DNA of 64,000 nt, from contig NZ_QBKQ01000003.1 in NCBI RefSeq assembly GCF_003054225.1, positions 186,001 through 250,000 of the forward strand, in the 5' to 3' direction. This stretch comes from Christiangramia gaetbulicola. GTDB taxonomy: Bacteria > Bacteroidota > Bacteroidia > Flavobacteriales > Flavobacteriaceae. The notes beneath the pieces are model-generated. The model saw only the letters and a program-made list of their open reading frames with translations, was not told the DNA's origin and ran no database searches. This document shows, piece after piece, positions 1-8,332 of the stretch (position 1 is the stretch's first letter; every line of letters begins with the position of its first letter). The translations under genes and the position numbers were made by a program.

Positions 1-84
1 GTTAGAATAGCGGTAGGCATCTCGAAGATCCTGGGCCTGTATAGAAAGGGTGGTTATAAAAAGTAAGAATAGAATTCTTTTCAT
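1..84 (-). CDS. Outer-membrane porin, FadL/OmpP1-like (N-terminal fragment)
   Basis: Only the first 28 codons are inside the window; the gene runs off the left edge. The fragment begins MKRILFLLFITTLSIQAQ, a typical short Bacteroidetes Sec signal peptide ending in QAQ, followed by DLRDAYRYSN. A mature N-terminus of the form QD..DALRYS is common in FadL/OmpP1/TodX-type hydrophobic-compound porins of Flavobacteriia, so that family is the best guess. It follows the lipoprotein gene on the same strand but is separated from it by a strong terminator, so it probably has its own promoter. The family call rests on about ten residues and is tentative; export is well supported. Confidence 0.5.
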   Translation of the reverse strand, partial: MKRILFLLFITTLSIQAQDLRDAYRYSN

Positions 85-103
85 TGCTTGAAAACTTTGT
101 GTT

Positions 104-141
104 TATAAAAAAACCTCACAGGATGGATTCCCGTAAGGTTT
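104..141 (-). terminator. Intrinsic terminator of the upstream lipoprotein gene
   Basis: On the minus strand a 13-bp hairpin (AAACCTTACGGGA pairing with TCCTGTGAGGTTT, one or two G-U pairs, 5-nt loop) is followed by a run of T. It lies 20 bp past the stop of the Gly/Ser-rich lipoprotein gene. Confidence 0.8.
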
Positions 142-161
142 GATCTAAAATATCATTTTAA

Positions 162-1244
162 TTATCGGTTACCGCCTCTGCCGCCACCTCTGGATGATCC
201 TCCAGAACTTCTGCCGCCACCGCCGGAACCTCTACTTGAACTTCCTGAGCTTCTCATTGAGCCGGAACTTGACCTGGTCGAGCTGCTGCTTCTGGTTGAA
301 GGTGAAGACCTGTAAGTTCTGCTGCTACTCTGGCTTGAGCGTGAATAAACAGGAGAACTACTGCTTCTACTGGTTCTGTAACTTCCTGAACCTTCAGCTC
401 TCCTTGTACTTCTGGTATAGGTTCTGGAATTATCTGTAACTCCTCTTTGTACTCTAGAAGCACGAGAAGATGATTCTGAACTTCTTATGTTTCTAATACT
501 TCTGGAGTAAGAACTTCTTCTGTCACTTACATCTCTGTAACTGGATTGTGAATTTCTTCTTCCTCGGTTATAAGCTATATTATCGTTATAATAGTGGTAA
601 TGGTTGTAGCGCCATGGGGAGTAAAATCCTCCGTAACCCCATCCGTATCCGTAAGGGTATCCAAAGCCAATGCCAAATCCAAAACCTCCATAGCCCCATC
701 CGGCAGCCCATCCTGGTCCCCATCCGGCGCCCCAAGGGCCCCATCCAGGAAAGAAAGGATCCCAGAACGGATCATAAAATCCGCCCCAGCCTGGTCCCCA
801 GCCATATCCATATCCCCATCTCCATGGAGAATAGAATCCGCCGAAGCCAGTATTGATTATATTAATTGAGTAGGTGTCCGGATCTTCTCCCCAGGGAGCG
901 TTACCGCCTACATAAGCGACATCACCACCAACTTCAGAATAATTTTCATATCCATCATTAGAACTATAACTGTCTACGTCTGTAAAAACTTCATTATCCA
1001 GTACCTCTCCAACCATTTGAGATTGTTGGGCAAATAGGTTTTTATAATAGGTGCTATTATTGTTTGGCTTTACTTCATTCGCTTCTGGATCTTCCTGTTC
1101 CCAGATACCCGGTCTTGACTCTCCGTAAATGCCATCGGCCTCATATCCCGAATATTGGTAAGAACCACAGGATGCCAATGCGAAAAGAACCACCGGTACG
1201 AACAAGAGGTTCAGTTTATTTCGTAAGGTGTAGTAAAGTTTCAT
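162..1244 (-). CDS. Low-complexity lipoprotein, Gly/Trp/Tyr-rich then Ser/Arg-rich
   Basis: A 360-residue exported lipoprotein of unknown function. Residues 1-25 form a signal peptide with lipobox LASC and Cys26 as the lipidation site. Residues about 135-215 are very rich in Gly, Trp, Tyr, Phe and Pro (repeats of the GWGPGWGG type). Residues about 230-350 are dominated by Ser and Arg (RSS/SRSS units), and the protein ends in Gly-rich RGGGRGG. No catalytic motif is visible. The composition suggests an intrinsically disordered, possibly adhesive or condensing, surface protein. It is divergent from proS with a 106-bp gap. The lipoprotein assignment is firm; any role is inference. Confidence 0.8.
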   Translation of the reverse strand: MKLYYTLRNKLNLLFVPVVLFALASCGSYQYSGYEADGIYGESRPGIWEQEDPEANEVKPNNNSTYYKNLFAQQSQMVGEVLDNEVFTDVDSYSSNDGYENYSEVGGDVAYVGGNAPWGEDPDTYSINIINTGFGGFYSPWRWGYGYGWGPGWGGFYDPFWDPFFPGWGPWGAGWGPGWAAGWGYGGFGFGIGFGYPYGYGWGYGGFYSPWRYNHYHYYNDNIAYNRGRRNSQSSYRDVSDRRSSYSRSIRNIRSSESSSRASRVQRGVTDNSRTYTRSTRRAEGSGSYRTSRSSSSPVYSRSSQSSSRTYRSSPSTRSSSSTRSSSGSMRSSGSSSRGSGGGGRSSGGSSRGGGRGGNR

Positions 1245-1350
1245 TGGTAATTGTTTTTATTGTTGGGCATCCTAAAAATGCCTAGTTTTGCCCGAACGGT
1301 TAGTATACACTAATGGTAAAAGTTACAAGTTTTATGCCAAATAACAAGAA

Positions 1351-2829
1351 ATGGGTAAGAATTTAACGAAGCGAAGCGAAGACTATTCAAAATGGTATAA
1401 TGAATTGGTTGTCAAGGCCGATTTAGCCGAAAATTCAGCAGTAAGAGGCTGTATGGTCATAAAGCCTTATGGTTATGCAATATGGGAAAAGATGCAGGCT
1501 GAATTGGATAGGATGTTTAAAGAGACAGGGCATCAAAATGCCTACTTTCCACTTTTTGTTCCGAAGCATTTATTTGAAGCTGAAGAGAAGAATGCCGAAG
1601 GCTTTGCCAAAGAATGTGCTGTGGTAACCCATTACAGATTAAAGAACGACCCAGATAAACCGGGAAAATTGATGGTAGACCCAGATGCTAAGCTGGAAGA
1701 AGAACTGGTGGTAAGACCAACTTCTGAAGCGATCATCTGGAATACTTATAAGAATTGGATACAGTCTTATAGAGACCTTCCTATAAAAGTAAACCAGTGG
1801 GCCAATGTGGTTCGTTGGGAGATGAGAACAAGATTATTCCTTAGAACTGCTGAATTTCTTTGGCAGGAAGGGCATACTGCTCATGCCACTAAAGAAGAAG
1901 CACTTCAGGAAACTGAATTGATGAATGATATCTATGCGGAATTTGCCGAGAACTTTATGGCAATTCCCGTGGTTAAAGGATCAAAGACCGAAAATGAGCG
2001 TTTTGCTGGCGCCCTTGAGACTTACTGTATTGAGGCTCTTATGCAGGATGGTAAAGCCTTACAGGCTGGAACCTCACATTTCCTTGGTCAGAACTTTGCC
2101 AAGGCGTTCGATGTGAAATTTGCCACTAAAGAAGGTGGGCTTGAATACGTTTGGGCTACTTCCTGGGGAGTTTCTACCAGGTTAATGGGAGCACTTATTA
2201 TGACGCATAGTGACGATAATGGATTGGTATTGCCTCCAAACCTTGCGCCTATCCAGGTAGTGATCGTGCCTATCTATAGAAGTGAAGAGCAATTGGAGCA
2301 GATTTCTGAAGCAGCTAATAAGCTGGTAAAGGATCTTAGGGCTGTAGGAGTTTCGGTAAAGTTTGATGATAATGATAATCAGAAACCGGGATGGAAATTC
2401 GCGCAATATGAATTGCAGGGAGTGCCGGTAAGATTGGCGATAGGACCAAAAGATATTGAAAAAGGAACGGTTGAGCTTGCCAGAAGAGATACTCTTACTA
2501 AAGAATTTGTGAAAAATGAGGAAGTTGTAGAGAAGGTGAAAGCCTTAATGACCGAGATCCAGGAGAGCCTTTATACGAAGGCAAAAGATTACCGCGATTC
2601 GCATATTACTGAAGTTGACAACTTTGAGGATTTCAAAAAAGTTCTGAAAGAAAAAAGAGGCTTTATTTCTGCGCACTGGGATGGTACTCCAGAGACAGAA
2701 AATAAGATCAAGGACCTTACAAAAGCTACCATAAGGTGTATTCCTTTTGATAGAAAAGAAGAGGCGGGAGCGTGCGTTCTTACAGGAAAACCGTCAGAAG
2801 GAAGAGTGCTTTTCGCGAAGGCCTATTAA
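1351..2829 (+). CDS. proS: Prolyl-tRNA synthetase (type 3, archaeal/eukaryote-like)
   Basis: Charges tRNA-Pro with proline in the cytoplasm. At 492 residues it has the length of the short type-3 ProRS, which lacks the editing insertion of the E. coli enzyme. The class II catalytic core is recognisable: a motif-2-like [13 protein letters not shown] segment, a motif-3 region around WGVSTRLMG, and an anticodon-binding domain from about residue 285. The C-terminus ends in ...FAKAY, and a terminal Tyr is characteristic of this type. The ATG at 1351 fits the conserved N-terminus. It stands alone, followed by the promoter of the tRNA-Glu/rpsT unit only 25 bp after its stop codon. Confidence 0.96.
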   Translation: MGKNLTKRSEDYSKWYNELVVKADLAENSAVRGCMVIKPYGYAIWEKMQAELDRMFKETGHQNAYFPLFVPKHLFEAEEKNAEGFAKECAVVTHYRLKNDPDKPGKLMVDPDAKLEEELVVRPTSEAIIWNTYKNWIQSYRDLPIKVNQWANVVRWEMRTRLFLRTAEFLWQEGHTAHATKEEALQETELMNDIYAEFAENFMAIPVVKGSKTENERFAGALETYCIEALMQDGKALQAGTSHFLGQNFAKAFDVKFATKEGGLEYVWATSWGVSTRLMGALIMTHSDDNGLVLPPNLAPIQVVIVPIYRSEEQLEQISEAANKLVKDLRAVGVSVKFDDNDNQKPGWKFAQYELQGVPVRLAIGPKDIEKGTVELARRDTLTKEFVKNEEVVEKVKALMTEIQESLYTKAKDYRDSHITEVDNFEDFKKVLKEKRGFISAHWDGTPETENKIKDLTKATIRCIPFDRKEEAGACVLTGKPSEGRVLFAKAY

Positions 2830-2854
2830 AAATTTTAAAAAAAATTGGAGAACA

Positions 2855-2885
2855 TTTGCGGCATTCCAAAAAAGTTGTATTTTTG
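2855..2885 (+). promoter_or_regulatory. Bacteroidetes-type promoter for tRNA-Glu/rpsT
   Basis: A perfect match to the Bacteroidetes housekeeping-sigma consensus: TTTG (2855-2858), a 19-bp spacer, then TATTTTTG (2878-2885, TAnnTTTG). It lies 21 bp before the first tRNA-Glu, directly after proS. Confidence 0.8.
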
Positions 2886-2906
2886 CATCCGCATTTGAAA
2901 CAAAAC

Positions 2907-2978
2907 GGTCCGTTCGTCTAGGGGTTAGGACGCCAGGTTTTCATCCTGGTAACAGGGGTTCGATTCCCCTACGGACTA
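2907..2978 (+). tRNA. tRNA-Glu (anticodon TTC)
   Basis: A 72-nt tRNA with acceptor stem GGTCCGT/ACGGACT (first pair G-U), discriminator A, anticodon stem CCAGG/CCTGG around loop TTTTCAT giving anticodon TTC, and T-arm CAGGGGTTCGATTCCCCT. CCA is not encoded. It is the first of two identical copies. Confidence 0.97.
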
Positions 2979-3048
2979 CGAAAAGAAACACTGAAAGAAT
3001 TGTGTTTGTTTTTAGCAACAAATTGAGTTGCACTTTGAAATAATTTTT

Positions 3049-3120
3049 GGTCCGTTCGTCTAGGGGTTAGGACGCCAGGTTTTCATCCTGGTAACAGGGG
3101 TTCGATTCCCCTACGGACTA
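3049..3120 (+). tRNA. tRNA-Glu (anticodon TTC), second identical copy
   Basis: Identical over all 72 nt to the copy at 2907-2978, with the same cloverleaf and TTC anticodon. The 70-bp spacer between the copies is unrelated to the tRNA, so this is a gene duplication rather than a longer repeat. CCA is not encoded. It lies 30 bp upstream of rpsT and is probably co-transcribed from the promoter before the first copy. Confidence 0.97.
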
Positions 3121-3150
3121 CTTTTAAAAAACATTTAAATACTAATTGTA

Positions 3151-3399
3151 ATGGCAAATCATAAGTCAGCGTTGAAGAGGATTCGTAGCAATGAGACTAA
3201 GCGTCTTAGAAATCGCTACCAGCATAAAACTACAAGAAACGCGATCAAGAAATTGCGTGAAGCCGATAAGAAAGAGGCTGAGGCTATGTTGCCTGCAGTG
3301 ATTTCTATGGTAGATAAATTGGCTAAGAAAAATATCATTCACGATAATAAAGCTGCTAACCTAAAGTCAAATTTGACTAAGCACGTCGCAGCACTTTAA
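3151..3399 (+). CDS. rpsT: 30S ribosomal protein S20
   Basis: An 82-residue highly basic primary 16S rRNA-binding protein of the small subunit. The N-terminus [20 protein letters not shown] is the hallmark of bS20, and the protein consists of long amphipathic helices with many Lys/Arg. Length is normal for the family. It sits directly after the two tRNA-Glu genes and is followed by a strong terminator, so the three genes probably form one stable-RNA/ribosomal unit. Confidence 0.97.
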   Translation: MANHKSALKRIRSNETKRLRNRYQHKTTRNAIKKLREADKKEAEAMLPAVISMVDKLAKKNIIHDNKAANLKSNLTKHVAAL

Positions 3400-3426
3400 T
3401 TTTAGCAGTGTTCAATTTATAAAGGA

Positions 3427-3457
3427 ATGCTTTTCGATTTTCGGAAGGCATTTTTTT
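3427..3457 (+). terminator. Terminator of rpsT
   Basis: A 10-bp stem (ATGCTTTTCG with CGGAAGGCAT, including G-U pairs) is followed by a run of T at 3451-3457, 28 bp after the rpsT stop codon. Confidence 0.75.
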
Positions 3458-3468
3458 GTGCCCTAAAA

Positions 3469-4383
3469 TTAAAATACGGAAACTCCGGTAAGAGTAGTGA
3501 AGCGCTCCAGCGCTTTCATGCCCAGTTCTGAATTTCCTTTTTCATTTAAAATAGGACTCCATACAGCTACCGAATAATTATCTGGATGTATGGCAACTAT
3601 TCCTCCGCCCACACCACTTTTTCCCGGCAATCCTACCTGGAAACTAAATTCCCCCGCTTCATCGTAGAATCCGCAAGTCTGCATCAATGCATTGATCCTT
3701 TTTACAGTTTTCGGTTTTAGAATCTTTTCGTTGGTTTCTAACATCCTTCCTTTGTTCGCAAAGATCATAAAGGCTTTCGCGATGTCTTTACAGGACATGG
3801 ATAAAGAACACTGGTAGAAGTAAAAATCAACGATAGGTTCCACATCGCATTTAATGTTTCCCAGGGCCTTGATATAATTTACGAGGGCAATATTTCTATA
3901 TCCAGTTGCTTTTTCAGAAGCAGCTACTTTTTCATCATATTGGATATCTGGATCACCGGTAATTTTCCTTACGAAATCTAGTAACTCCTGTTTTGGGTCT
4001 TCTAATTGATCCACGAGTATATCTGATAGCACCAAAGCACCTGCATTGATGAAAGGATTCCTGGGAATACCACTTTCATATTCTAACTGGGTTAGACTAT
4101 TGAAAGGATCTCCCGAAGGTTCTACATTTAAACGATCCCAAAGATCCTCACCCATTAATCGCATGGCCATGGCCAGCGTAAAAACCTTCGAGATACTTTG
4201 TATGGAAAAATTCTCTTCGCTATCCCCGAATGAAAAATGCTTTTGATCTCCGCAATAGACGTGCATACCGAATTTTCTTCGGTCTACCTTTGCGAGTTCA
4301 GGAATATAAGAGGCTACTTTGCCCGTTACATCCCTGTAGCTCATTTCATCATTAATAGTATCGAGGATACGCTGATAATCCAT
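3469..4383 (-). CDS. glsA: Glutaminase
   Basis: Hydrolyses L-glutamine to glutamate and ammonia. The protein is 304 residues, the usual length for the bacterial serine-dependent glutaminase family (beta-lactamase-like fold). The catalytic SxxK motif is visible as S63-I-S-K66 within SIQSISKVF, followed by the conserved EPSGDPFNS, NPFINAGA and PGKSGVGGG segments. The start codon lies 1 bp beyond the stop codon of pepE, so the two are almost certainly one transcript and perhaps translationally coupled. Confidence 0.95.
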   Translation of the reverse strand: MDYQRILDTINDEMSYRDVTGKVASYIPELAKVDRRKFGMHVYCGDQKHFSFGDSEENFSIQSISKVFTLAMAMRLMGEDLWDRLNVEPSGDPFNSLTQLEYESGIPRNPFINAGALVLSDILVDQLEDPKQELLDFVRKITGDPDIQYDEKVAASEKATGYRNIALVNYIKALGNIKCDVEPIVDFYFYQCSLSMSCKDIAKAFMIFANKGRMLETNEKILKPKTVKRINALMQTCGFYDEAGEFSFQVGLPGKSGVGGGIVAIHPDNYSVAVWSPILNEKGNSELGMKALERFTTLTGVSVF

Positions 4384-4384
4384 A

Positions 4385-5092
4385 TTAGTTCAAATCTGTT
4401 AAATCTGTTTCTGTGTCTATTTCGAAAGGTAATTTATCCTTTTTGAAAACCCTTGCCTGCAGCTTTCCTTTTAACGTAACTTTATTATCCTTTAATTCCA
4501 GCCAGCTTCCTTCTCTAAGGCCAATCACTGGTTGAGAATTCAATCCATGAAATTCTTTGATCCTGGTTTCCCTGGTTTCCCCTTTATGTTCTGAATTTGG
4601 ATCTGGATCCAGGTAGTGAGGATTAATATTAAATGGTACCAATCCTAGCGTTTGGAAGGAGGGTGGATAAATGATAGGCATATCGTTGGTGGTTTGCATA
4701 CTCAGGCCACCAATATTGGTCCCGGCGCTGGTGCCCATATATGGAGTTCCATTTTTAACCACTTCCTTAATAGCGTTCATCACCTTGTTGCGGTATAATT
4801 CTGAAACGAGCAGAAAGGTGTTTCCGCCTCCCGTAAAAATTCCCTGGGCTTGTTTTACCGCGTCAACCGGATCCTTAAATTCATTGATGCCTTTTACCTT
4901 TATTCCAGCTTTTGAAAATGCTTCGGCCGCTTTTGCGGTGTATTCTTCGTGAGAGATTCCGCCTGGCCTGGCGTATGGAATGAATAATACTTCTTCCACA
5001 TTTTTATATAATTCCGGAAGCTGAGGGATCAGGTATTCCAGGTATTCCTGATTGTGTAAAGTTGAAGTGCTGGCAAGTATCGCGTTGATCAT
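4385..5092 (-). CDS. pepE: Dipeptidase E (peptidase family S51)
   Basis: Cleaves Asp-X dipeptides; a cytoplasmic serine peptidase of 235 residues. The nucleophile lies in GTSAGTN (Ser122), and Asp137 and His159 (in INPHYLDP) complete the triad at the spacing known for Salmonella PepE. It is the first gene of a pepE-glsA unit, which releases and then deamidates amino acids. A promoter-like TTTG-N18-TAAATTTA sits 12 bp upstream of the start. Confidence 0.93.
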   Translation of the reverse strand: MINAILASTSTLHNQEYLEYLIPQLPELYKNVEEVLFIPYARPGGISHEEYTAKAAEAFSKAGIKVKGINEFKDPVDAVKQAQGIFTGGGNTFLLVSELYRNKVMNAIKEVVKNGTPYMGTSAGTNIGGLSMQTTNDMPIIYPPSFQTLGLVPFNINPHYLDPDPNSEHKGETRETRIKEFHGLNSQPVIGLREGSWLELKDNKVTLKGKLQARVFKKDKLPFEIDTETDLTDLN

Positions 5093-5103
5093 GTTTTTTA
5101 GTG

Positions 5104-5133
5104 TAAATTTAGAGAATCACTGGCATTAACAAA
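5104..5133 (-). promoter_or_regulatory. Candidate promoter of pepE-glsA
   Basis: On the minus strand TTTG (5133-5130), an 18-bp spacer and TAAATTTA (5111-5104) form a near-consensus Bacteroidetes promoter, with the -7 element 11 bp before the pepE ATG. Confidence 0.5.
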
Positions 5134-5205
5134 AGTTTACAGGCTTCTAAAGGCGAAATTGAAATTTCCTGCGTTATAAGTTAATCGAATACTAACCAAT
5201 TCGTC

Positions 5206-6033
5206 TTGATCTTAAAAAACTATTCAGGCCTCTGGCCTTTTTTTCTGCTGCTTTTTTTTGCGGAATATGATATGTACTCCCAGCAAACAACCTTGCTGGA
5301 GGGACAAATTGTATCTGACAGTATCTCAACATCAAATATTCACGTTGTTAATCTAAATCTCGAAAAAGGTACTACCAGCGATACTTCGGGGAAGTTCAGG
5401 ATCTATTCCAGGTCTGGCGATACCTTGCTGTTTTCTTCGGTGCAGTTTGAGAAAAGAAAGGTGGTTGTTACCCAGGCCGATATTGATGCCCGTAGCTTAA
5501 GCGTAAAACTTTTTCCTTCGAGAAATGAACTGGACGAGGTAAGGATCTCAGATTTAAAACTTAGCGGTTACCTGGATTCAGACCTTCCCAGGATAAAATA
5601 TTTCGACCGGCAGCAATACGGGATTCCATATCCTGAGAAAAGACCTAGTCAAACCGAAAGGAGGTTGTATACTGCGAATTCCAATATAACAAGTAGATGG
5701 CAATATATTGGGGTCTTACTGGGCGGAGTTCCTTTAGATGTAATAATGAACGACATTAATGGCAGAACTAAATACCTGAAAGCATTAGATAAACAGGATA
5801 AATTGCAGCTTAGGGTGCAGAATGAGATAGATGTGTTGGGTAAAGAATTCTTTAAAAATGAACTCGGTCTTCCCGAAAACGAAATTGAAAACTTCGTTTA
5901 TTATTGCGCTGAATTTCCCGGTTTCGAGAAGCTTCTAAAAACCGCAAACAGGCTGGGTATTATTGAACATTATAAATCCCGGAGACAGGATTTTATCGAT
6001 CTAAGACAAATAAATGATATCATTGAGAAATAG
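5206..6033 (+). CDS. Secreted protein with carboxypeptidase-regulatory-like domain (paralogue 1 of 3)
   Basis: A 275-residue exported protein of unknown function. A TTG start is chosen because it alone includes the signal peptide (hydrophobic WPFFLLLFFAEY, cut near MYSQQ); the first in-frame ATG would begin after it. Residues about 30-110 resemble the CarboxypepD_reg-like beta-sandwich found at the N-terminus of TonB receptors (IHVVNLNLEKGTTSDTSGKF, then SSVQF), but no receptor barrel follows. The C-terminal half is a separate conserved region ending in NEIENFVYYC and a helical tail. It overlaps the next paralogue by 20 bp, so the genes are translationally coupled. Confidence 0.8.
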   Translation: MILKNYSGLWPFFLLLFFAEYDMYSQQTTLLEGQIVSDSISTSNIHVVNLNLEKGTTSDTSGKFRIYSRSGDTLLFSSVQFEKRKVVVTQADIDARSLSVKLFPSRNELDEVRISDLKLSGYLDSDLPRIKYFDRQQYGIPYPEKRPSQTERRLYTANSNITSRWQYIGVLLGGVPLDVIMNDINGRTKYLKALDKQDKLQLRVQNEIDVLGKEFFKNELGLPENEIENFVYYCAEFPGFEKLLKTANRLGIIEHYKSRRQDFIDLRQINDIIEK

Positions 6034-6790
6034 CATCAGTATTTATTTAGTGGCAATATTGATCTTCTTTTTATGTATTGATCAGGCAACAGCACAGCAG
6101 AGAGAAATTATTACCGGTAAAGTGATGGTAGACAGTACCCGGAATATTTCTGGGATACACGTGGTTAATTTAACCGGTGAAACAGGCACGACCACTAACG
6201 AGAAAGGAATTTTTAAAATGCTGGCGCAAGCAGGGGATACACTTTACTTTTCTTCTCTTCAGTTCGAGCATAAAAAAGTAGTGGTGGAAAATTCCAATTT
6301 AGAGGAGATGCTAATTGTTCCTTTAAGAGAGAAATATAATGAGCTGGATGAGGTGCAGATAGACGATATTAAGCTTTCCGGAGTGCTTATGAAAGACCTG
6401 GACAAGGTGCCTAAATCTATTTACGAGAAACTTGGGATCCCTTTTCCTAAGCCAAGACGAACTAGCCTTGAACTCGCAGTGCAATCTGCCAATAATGGAG
6501 GTCCTTTGTTAACGATTATAAATACCCTGAACGGAAAGATCAAACAGCTGGAAAAAGCAGAAGAAAATAATGAAAGATCTATTATGGTCAATAAAGGTCT
6601 TAACCTTGTAGGAAAATTTTTCTTTGTCTCACAGCTGAATATTGAAGAATCTGAAGTAATTAATTTTCTTTTCTATTGTGTGGATGATGATGAATACAAC
6701 AGCCTGGTGAATGAAAAGAGAGTTTTACAGTTAATAGAATATTTTGAACTTAAAGTAGATTCTTTCAAAGCATGGCGTGAAATAGATTAA
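6014..6790 (+). CDS. Secreted protein with carboxypeptidase-regulatory-like domain (paralogue 2 of 3)
   Basis: A 258-residue paralogue of its two neighbours. It has a signal peptide (SIYLVAILIFFLCIDQATAQQ), then the regulatory-like fold with IHVVNLTGETGTTTNEKG and SSLQFEHKKVVVE, the linker NELDEVQIDDIKLSGVL, and a C-terminal region ending EVINFLFYC. Its ATG lies inside the 3' end of the previous gene. Function is unknown. Shared order and motifs show that it arose by tandem duplication. Two Cys, in the signal peptide and the late FYC motif, are visible; no catalytic residues can be named. Confidence 0.8.
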   Translation: MISLRNSISIYLVAILIFFLCIDQATAQQREIITGKVMVDSTRNISGIHVVNLTGETGTTTNEKGIFKMLAQAGDTLYFSSLQFEHKKVVVENSNLEEMLIVPLREKYNELDEVQIDDIKLSGVLMKDLDKVPKSIYEKLGIPFPKPRRTSLELAVQSANNGGPLLTIINTLNGKIKQLEKAEENNERSIMVNKGLNLVGKFFFVSQLNIEESEVINFLFYCVDDDEYNSLVNEKRVLQLIEYFELKVDSFKAWREID

Positions 6791-6811
6791 ATTCCTTTTT
6801 TTTGTGAAATC

Positions 6812-7663
6812 ATGAATAGCAGCAATAACAATATTTATAATTTGAAATATAAGTTCAATAAAAATAAAGGTCTACTGGGTTTGATCTTTTTCTTTTGCCT
6901 CGTGGGACTTTCAGCTCAGGCGCAGGAATCAGTTTTACTAAAAGGAAAGGTAGAGGCCAGTAATCCCGATATTGAGAAGATCCACATTATCAACCTGAAT
7001 CTTGAAAAGGGAGCGGTTACGAATACAGAAGGTGAATTTGAGATCTTTGCTAATGAAAATGACAGTTTATATGTTTCTTCAGTGCAATTCTATAATACAA
7101 CTGTTGTCGTCACCCGGGAAATGATAGAGAATAAAAGCCTGCTTATCCAACTTCAGGATAAGATGAACGAATTGGCAGAAGTAGTGATAGACGACATTAA
7201 GTTATCTGGTCATCTCGCTAATGATCTTTCCAAGATCTCGATCACCGATGTGGAAAAAAAGTATGAGCTTCAGAATAATCTGAATGATTTCATAAGGAAA
7301 GACAGGGAGATGAATCCATATGAGAAGACAATGGCTAATGGAGGAATAAGATTAGATAAGATCGCGGGTGCGGTCATCGATAAATTATCTGGCGATAAAC
7401 AAAAACCTAAAACCTATACTCCCCGTGAACTGGCGAATAAAAGTATAGCGATCGTAGGTCACGAATTCTTTCGCGAAGACCTGGACCTGAATGAAAATGA
7501 GATCTGTAATTTTGTTTATTACTGCACCGAGGATGTTCGGTTTAAAAGGCTTGTAATAAATAATAATGCCTTCGTGCTTATAGAATATTTCCAGACCAGG
7601 ATAGACGATTTCAGGGAACTAAGAGGAGCCGGATTAAATACCCCATTACAAATTCCAGGATAA
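6812..7663 (+). CDS. Secreted protein with carboxypeptidase-regulatory-like domain (paralogue 3 of 3)
   Basis: A 283-residue member of the tandem trio. A longer N-terminus precedes the signal peptide (LLGLIFFFCLVGLSAQAQ). The same domain follows (IHIINLNLEKGAVTNTEGEF, VSSVQF), with the linker NELAEVVIDDIKLSGHLANDL, an inserted stretch of about 40 residues, and NENEICNFVYYCTED near the end. It starts 21 bp after paralogue 2. The trio precedes a DUF6702-like protein and an M1 peptidase, suggesting a shared envelope function, which is inference only. Confidence 0.8.
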   Translation: MNSSNNNIYNLKYKFNKNKGLLGLIFFFCLVGLSAQAQESVLLKGKVEASNPDIEKIHIINLNLEKGAVTNTEGEFEIFANENDSLYVSSVQFYNTTVVVTREMIENKSLLIQLQDKMNELAEVVIDDIKLSGHLANDLSKISITDVEKKYELQNNLNDFIRKDREMNPYEKTMANGGIRLDKIAGAVIDKLSGDKQKPKTYTPRELANKSIAIVGHEFFREDLDLNENEICNFVYYCTEDVRFKRLVINNNAFVLIEYFQTRIDDFRELRGAGLNTPLQIPG

Positions 7664-7762
7664 TTTTGAACTGATTTTAAACCTTTTAGTTTTTTAAAGG
7701 TCTAACTACTGCAGCCGAAAATGATCGGTTTTGGTTCAATATTTGCTCCAATAGTACCAAAA

Positions 7763-8269
7763 ATGACTATGAAGAAGACTTTTGCTCTTTTGCTTATTCT
7801 TGTTTTAGCTAGTTCCTTTGCTAAAAAAGACCATGAAACTTATCTAAGTGTTACCGAAATAGAGTACAAGGAAGATAAGAATAGCCTTCAAATAATATCC
7901 AGAGTTTTTATAGATGATCTTGAGGATGTGCTTTCTAAAAGGTACCAGCAAGAGATCAGTCTTTCCTATAAAGAAGACCTTGAAAAGAATAAGGCCGTAA
8001 TGGAGAGATACATCAATAAAAAACTCCACATCACTATCGATGGTAAAAAACAACCTCTCAAATTACTGGGAAGCAAATTTGATGCAGATCAAATAGTGAT
8101 GTTCATCGAAGGAACCAATATTCAAAAATTTGATAAGATCACGGTTGAGAATCTAATTCTTACAGATCTATTTGATTCACAGAAGAATATCGTTCACGTA
8201 AAAAAGGGAGAAGAGATAGAAAGTATGTTGCTGGTTAAAGGCAACGGTAGTAAAACAATAAATTTTTAA
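7763..8269 (+). CDS. Exported DUF6702-like protein
   Basis: About 168 residues, with a signal peptide (MKKTFALLLILVLASSFA) and a small beta-rich domain beginning HETYLSVTEIEYKEDKNSLQI. That pattern is typical of the DUF6702 family, which in flavobacteria usually lies just upstream of an M1 peptidase gene, as here. The ATG at 7763 (or 7769, MKK) is preferred over 7721 because the longer form would put 14 unusual residues before the signal peptide. Function is unknown. Family assignment is from memory of the pattern, not a search. Confidence 0.7.
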   Translation: MTMKKTFALLLILVLASSFAKKDHETYLSVTEIEYKEDKNSLQIISRVFIDDLEDVLSKRYQQEISLSYKEDLEKNKAVMERYINKKLHITIDGKKQPLKLLGSKFDADQIVMFIEGTNIQKFDKITVENLILTDLFDSQKNIVHVKKGEEIESMLLVKGNGSKTINF

Positions 8270-8277
8270 AAAGTTCT

Positions 8278-8307
8278 CTTGGAGAGAATATTAAATAATT
8301 ATTTTTA
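8278..8307 (+). promoter_or_regulatory. Candidate promoter of the M1 peptidase gene
   Basis: CTTG (8278-8281), an 18-bp spacer and TATTTTTA (8300-8307) approximate the TTTG/TAnnTTTG consensus, 26 bp before the ATG. Confidence 0.4.
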
Positions 8308-8332
8308 GCAACCTTAAATTAAAACAAAGTAA

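Noticed and set aside
1245-1350. Hairpin GGCAT...ATGCC between the lipoprotein and proS genes
   Set aside because: The 5-bp stem is short and has no T-run or regulatory context; chance is likely.
2747-3043. 98-residue frame running from proS across tRNA-Glu
   Set aside because: It reads through the tRNA and the promoter; not plausible as a protein gene.
2907-3120. Two-unit direct repeat taken as mobile or CRISPR-like
   Set aside because: The repeats are complete tRNA-Glu genes with cloverleaf structure; the spacers do not match a CRISPR pattern.
7664-7720. AACCTTT...AAAGGT stem after the paralogue trio
   Set aside because: Weak AT-rich stem without a T-run; not called as terminator.
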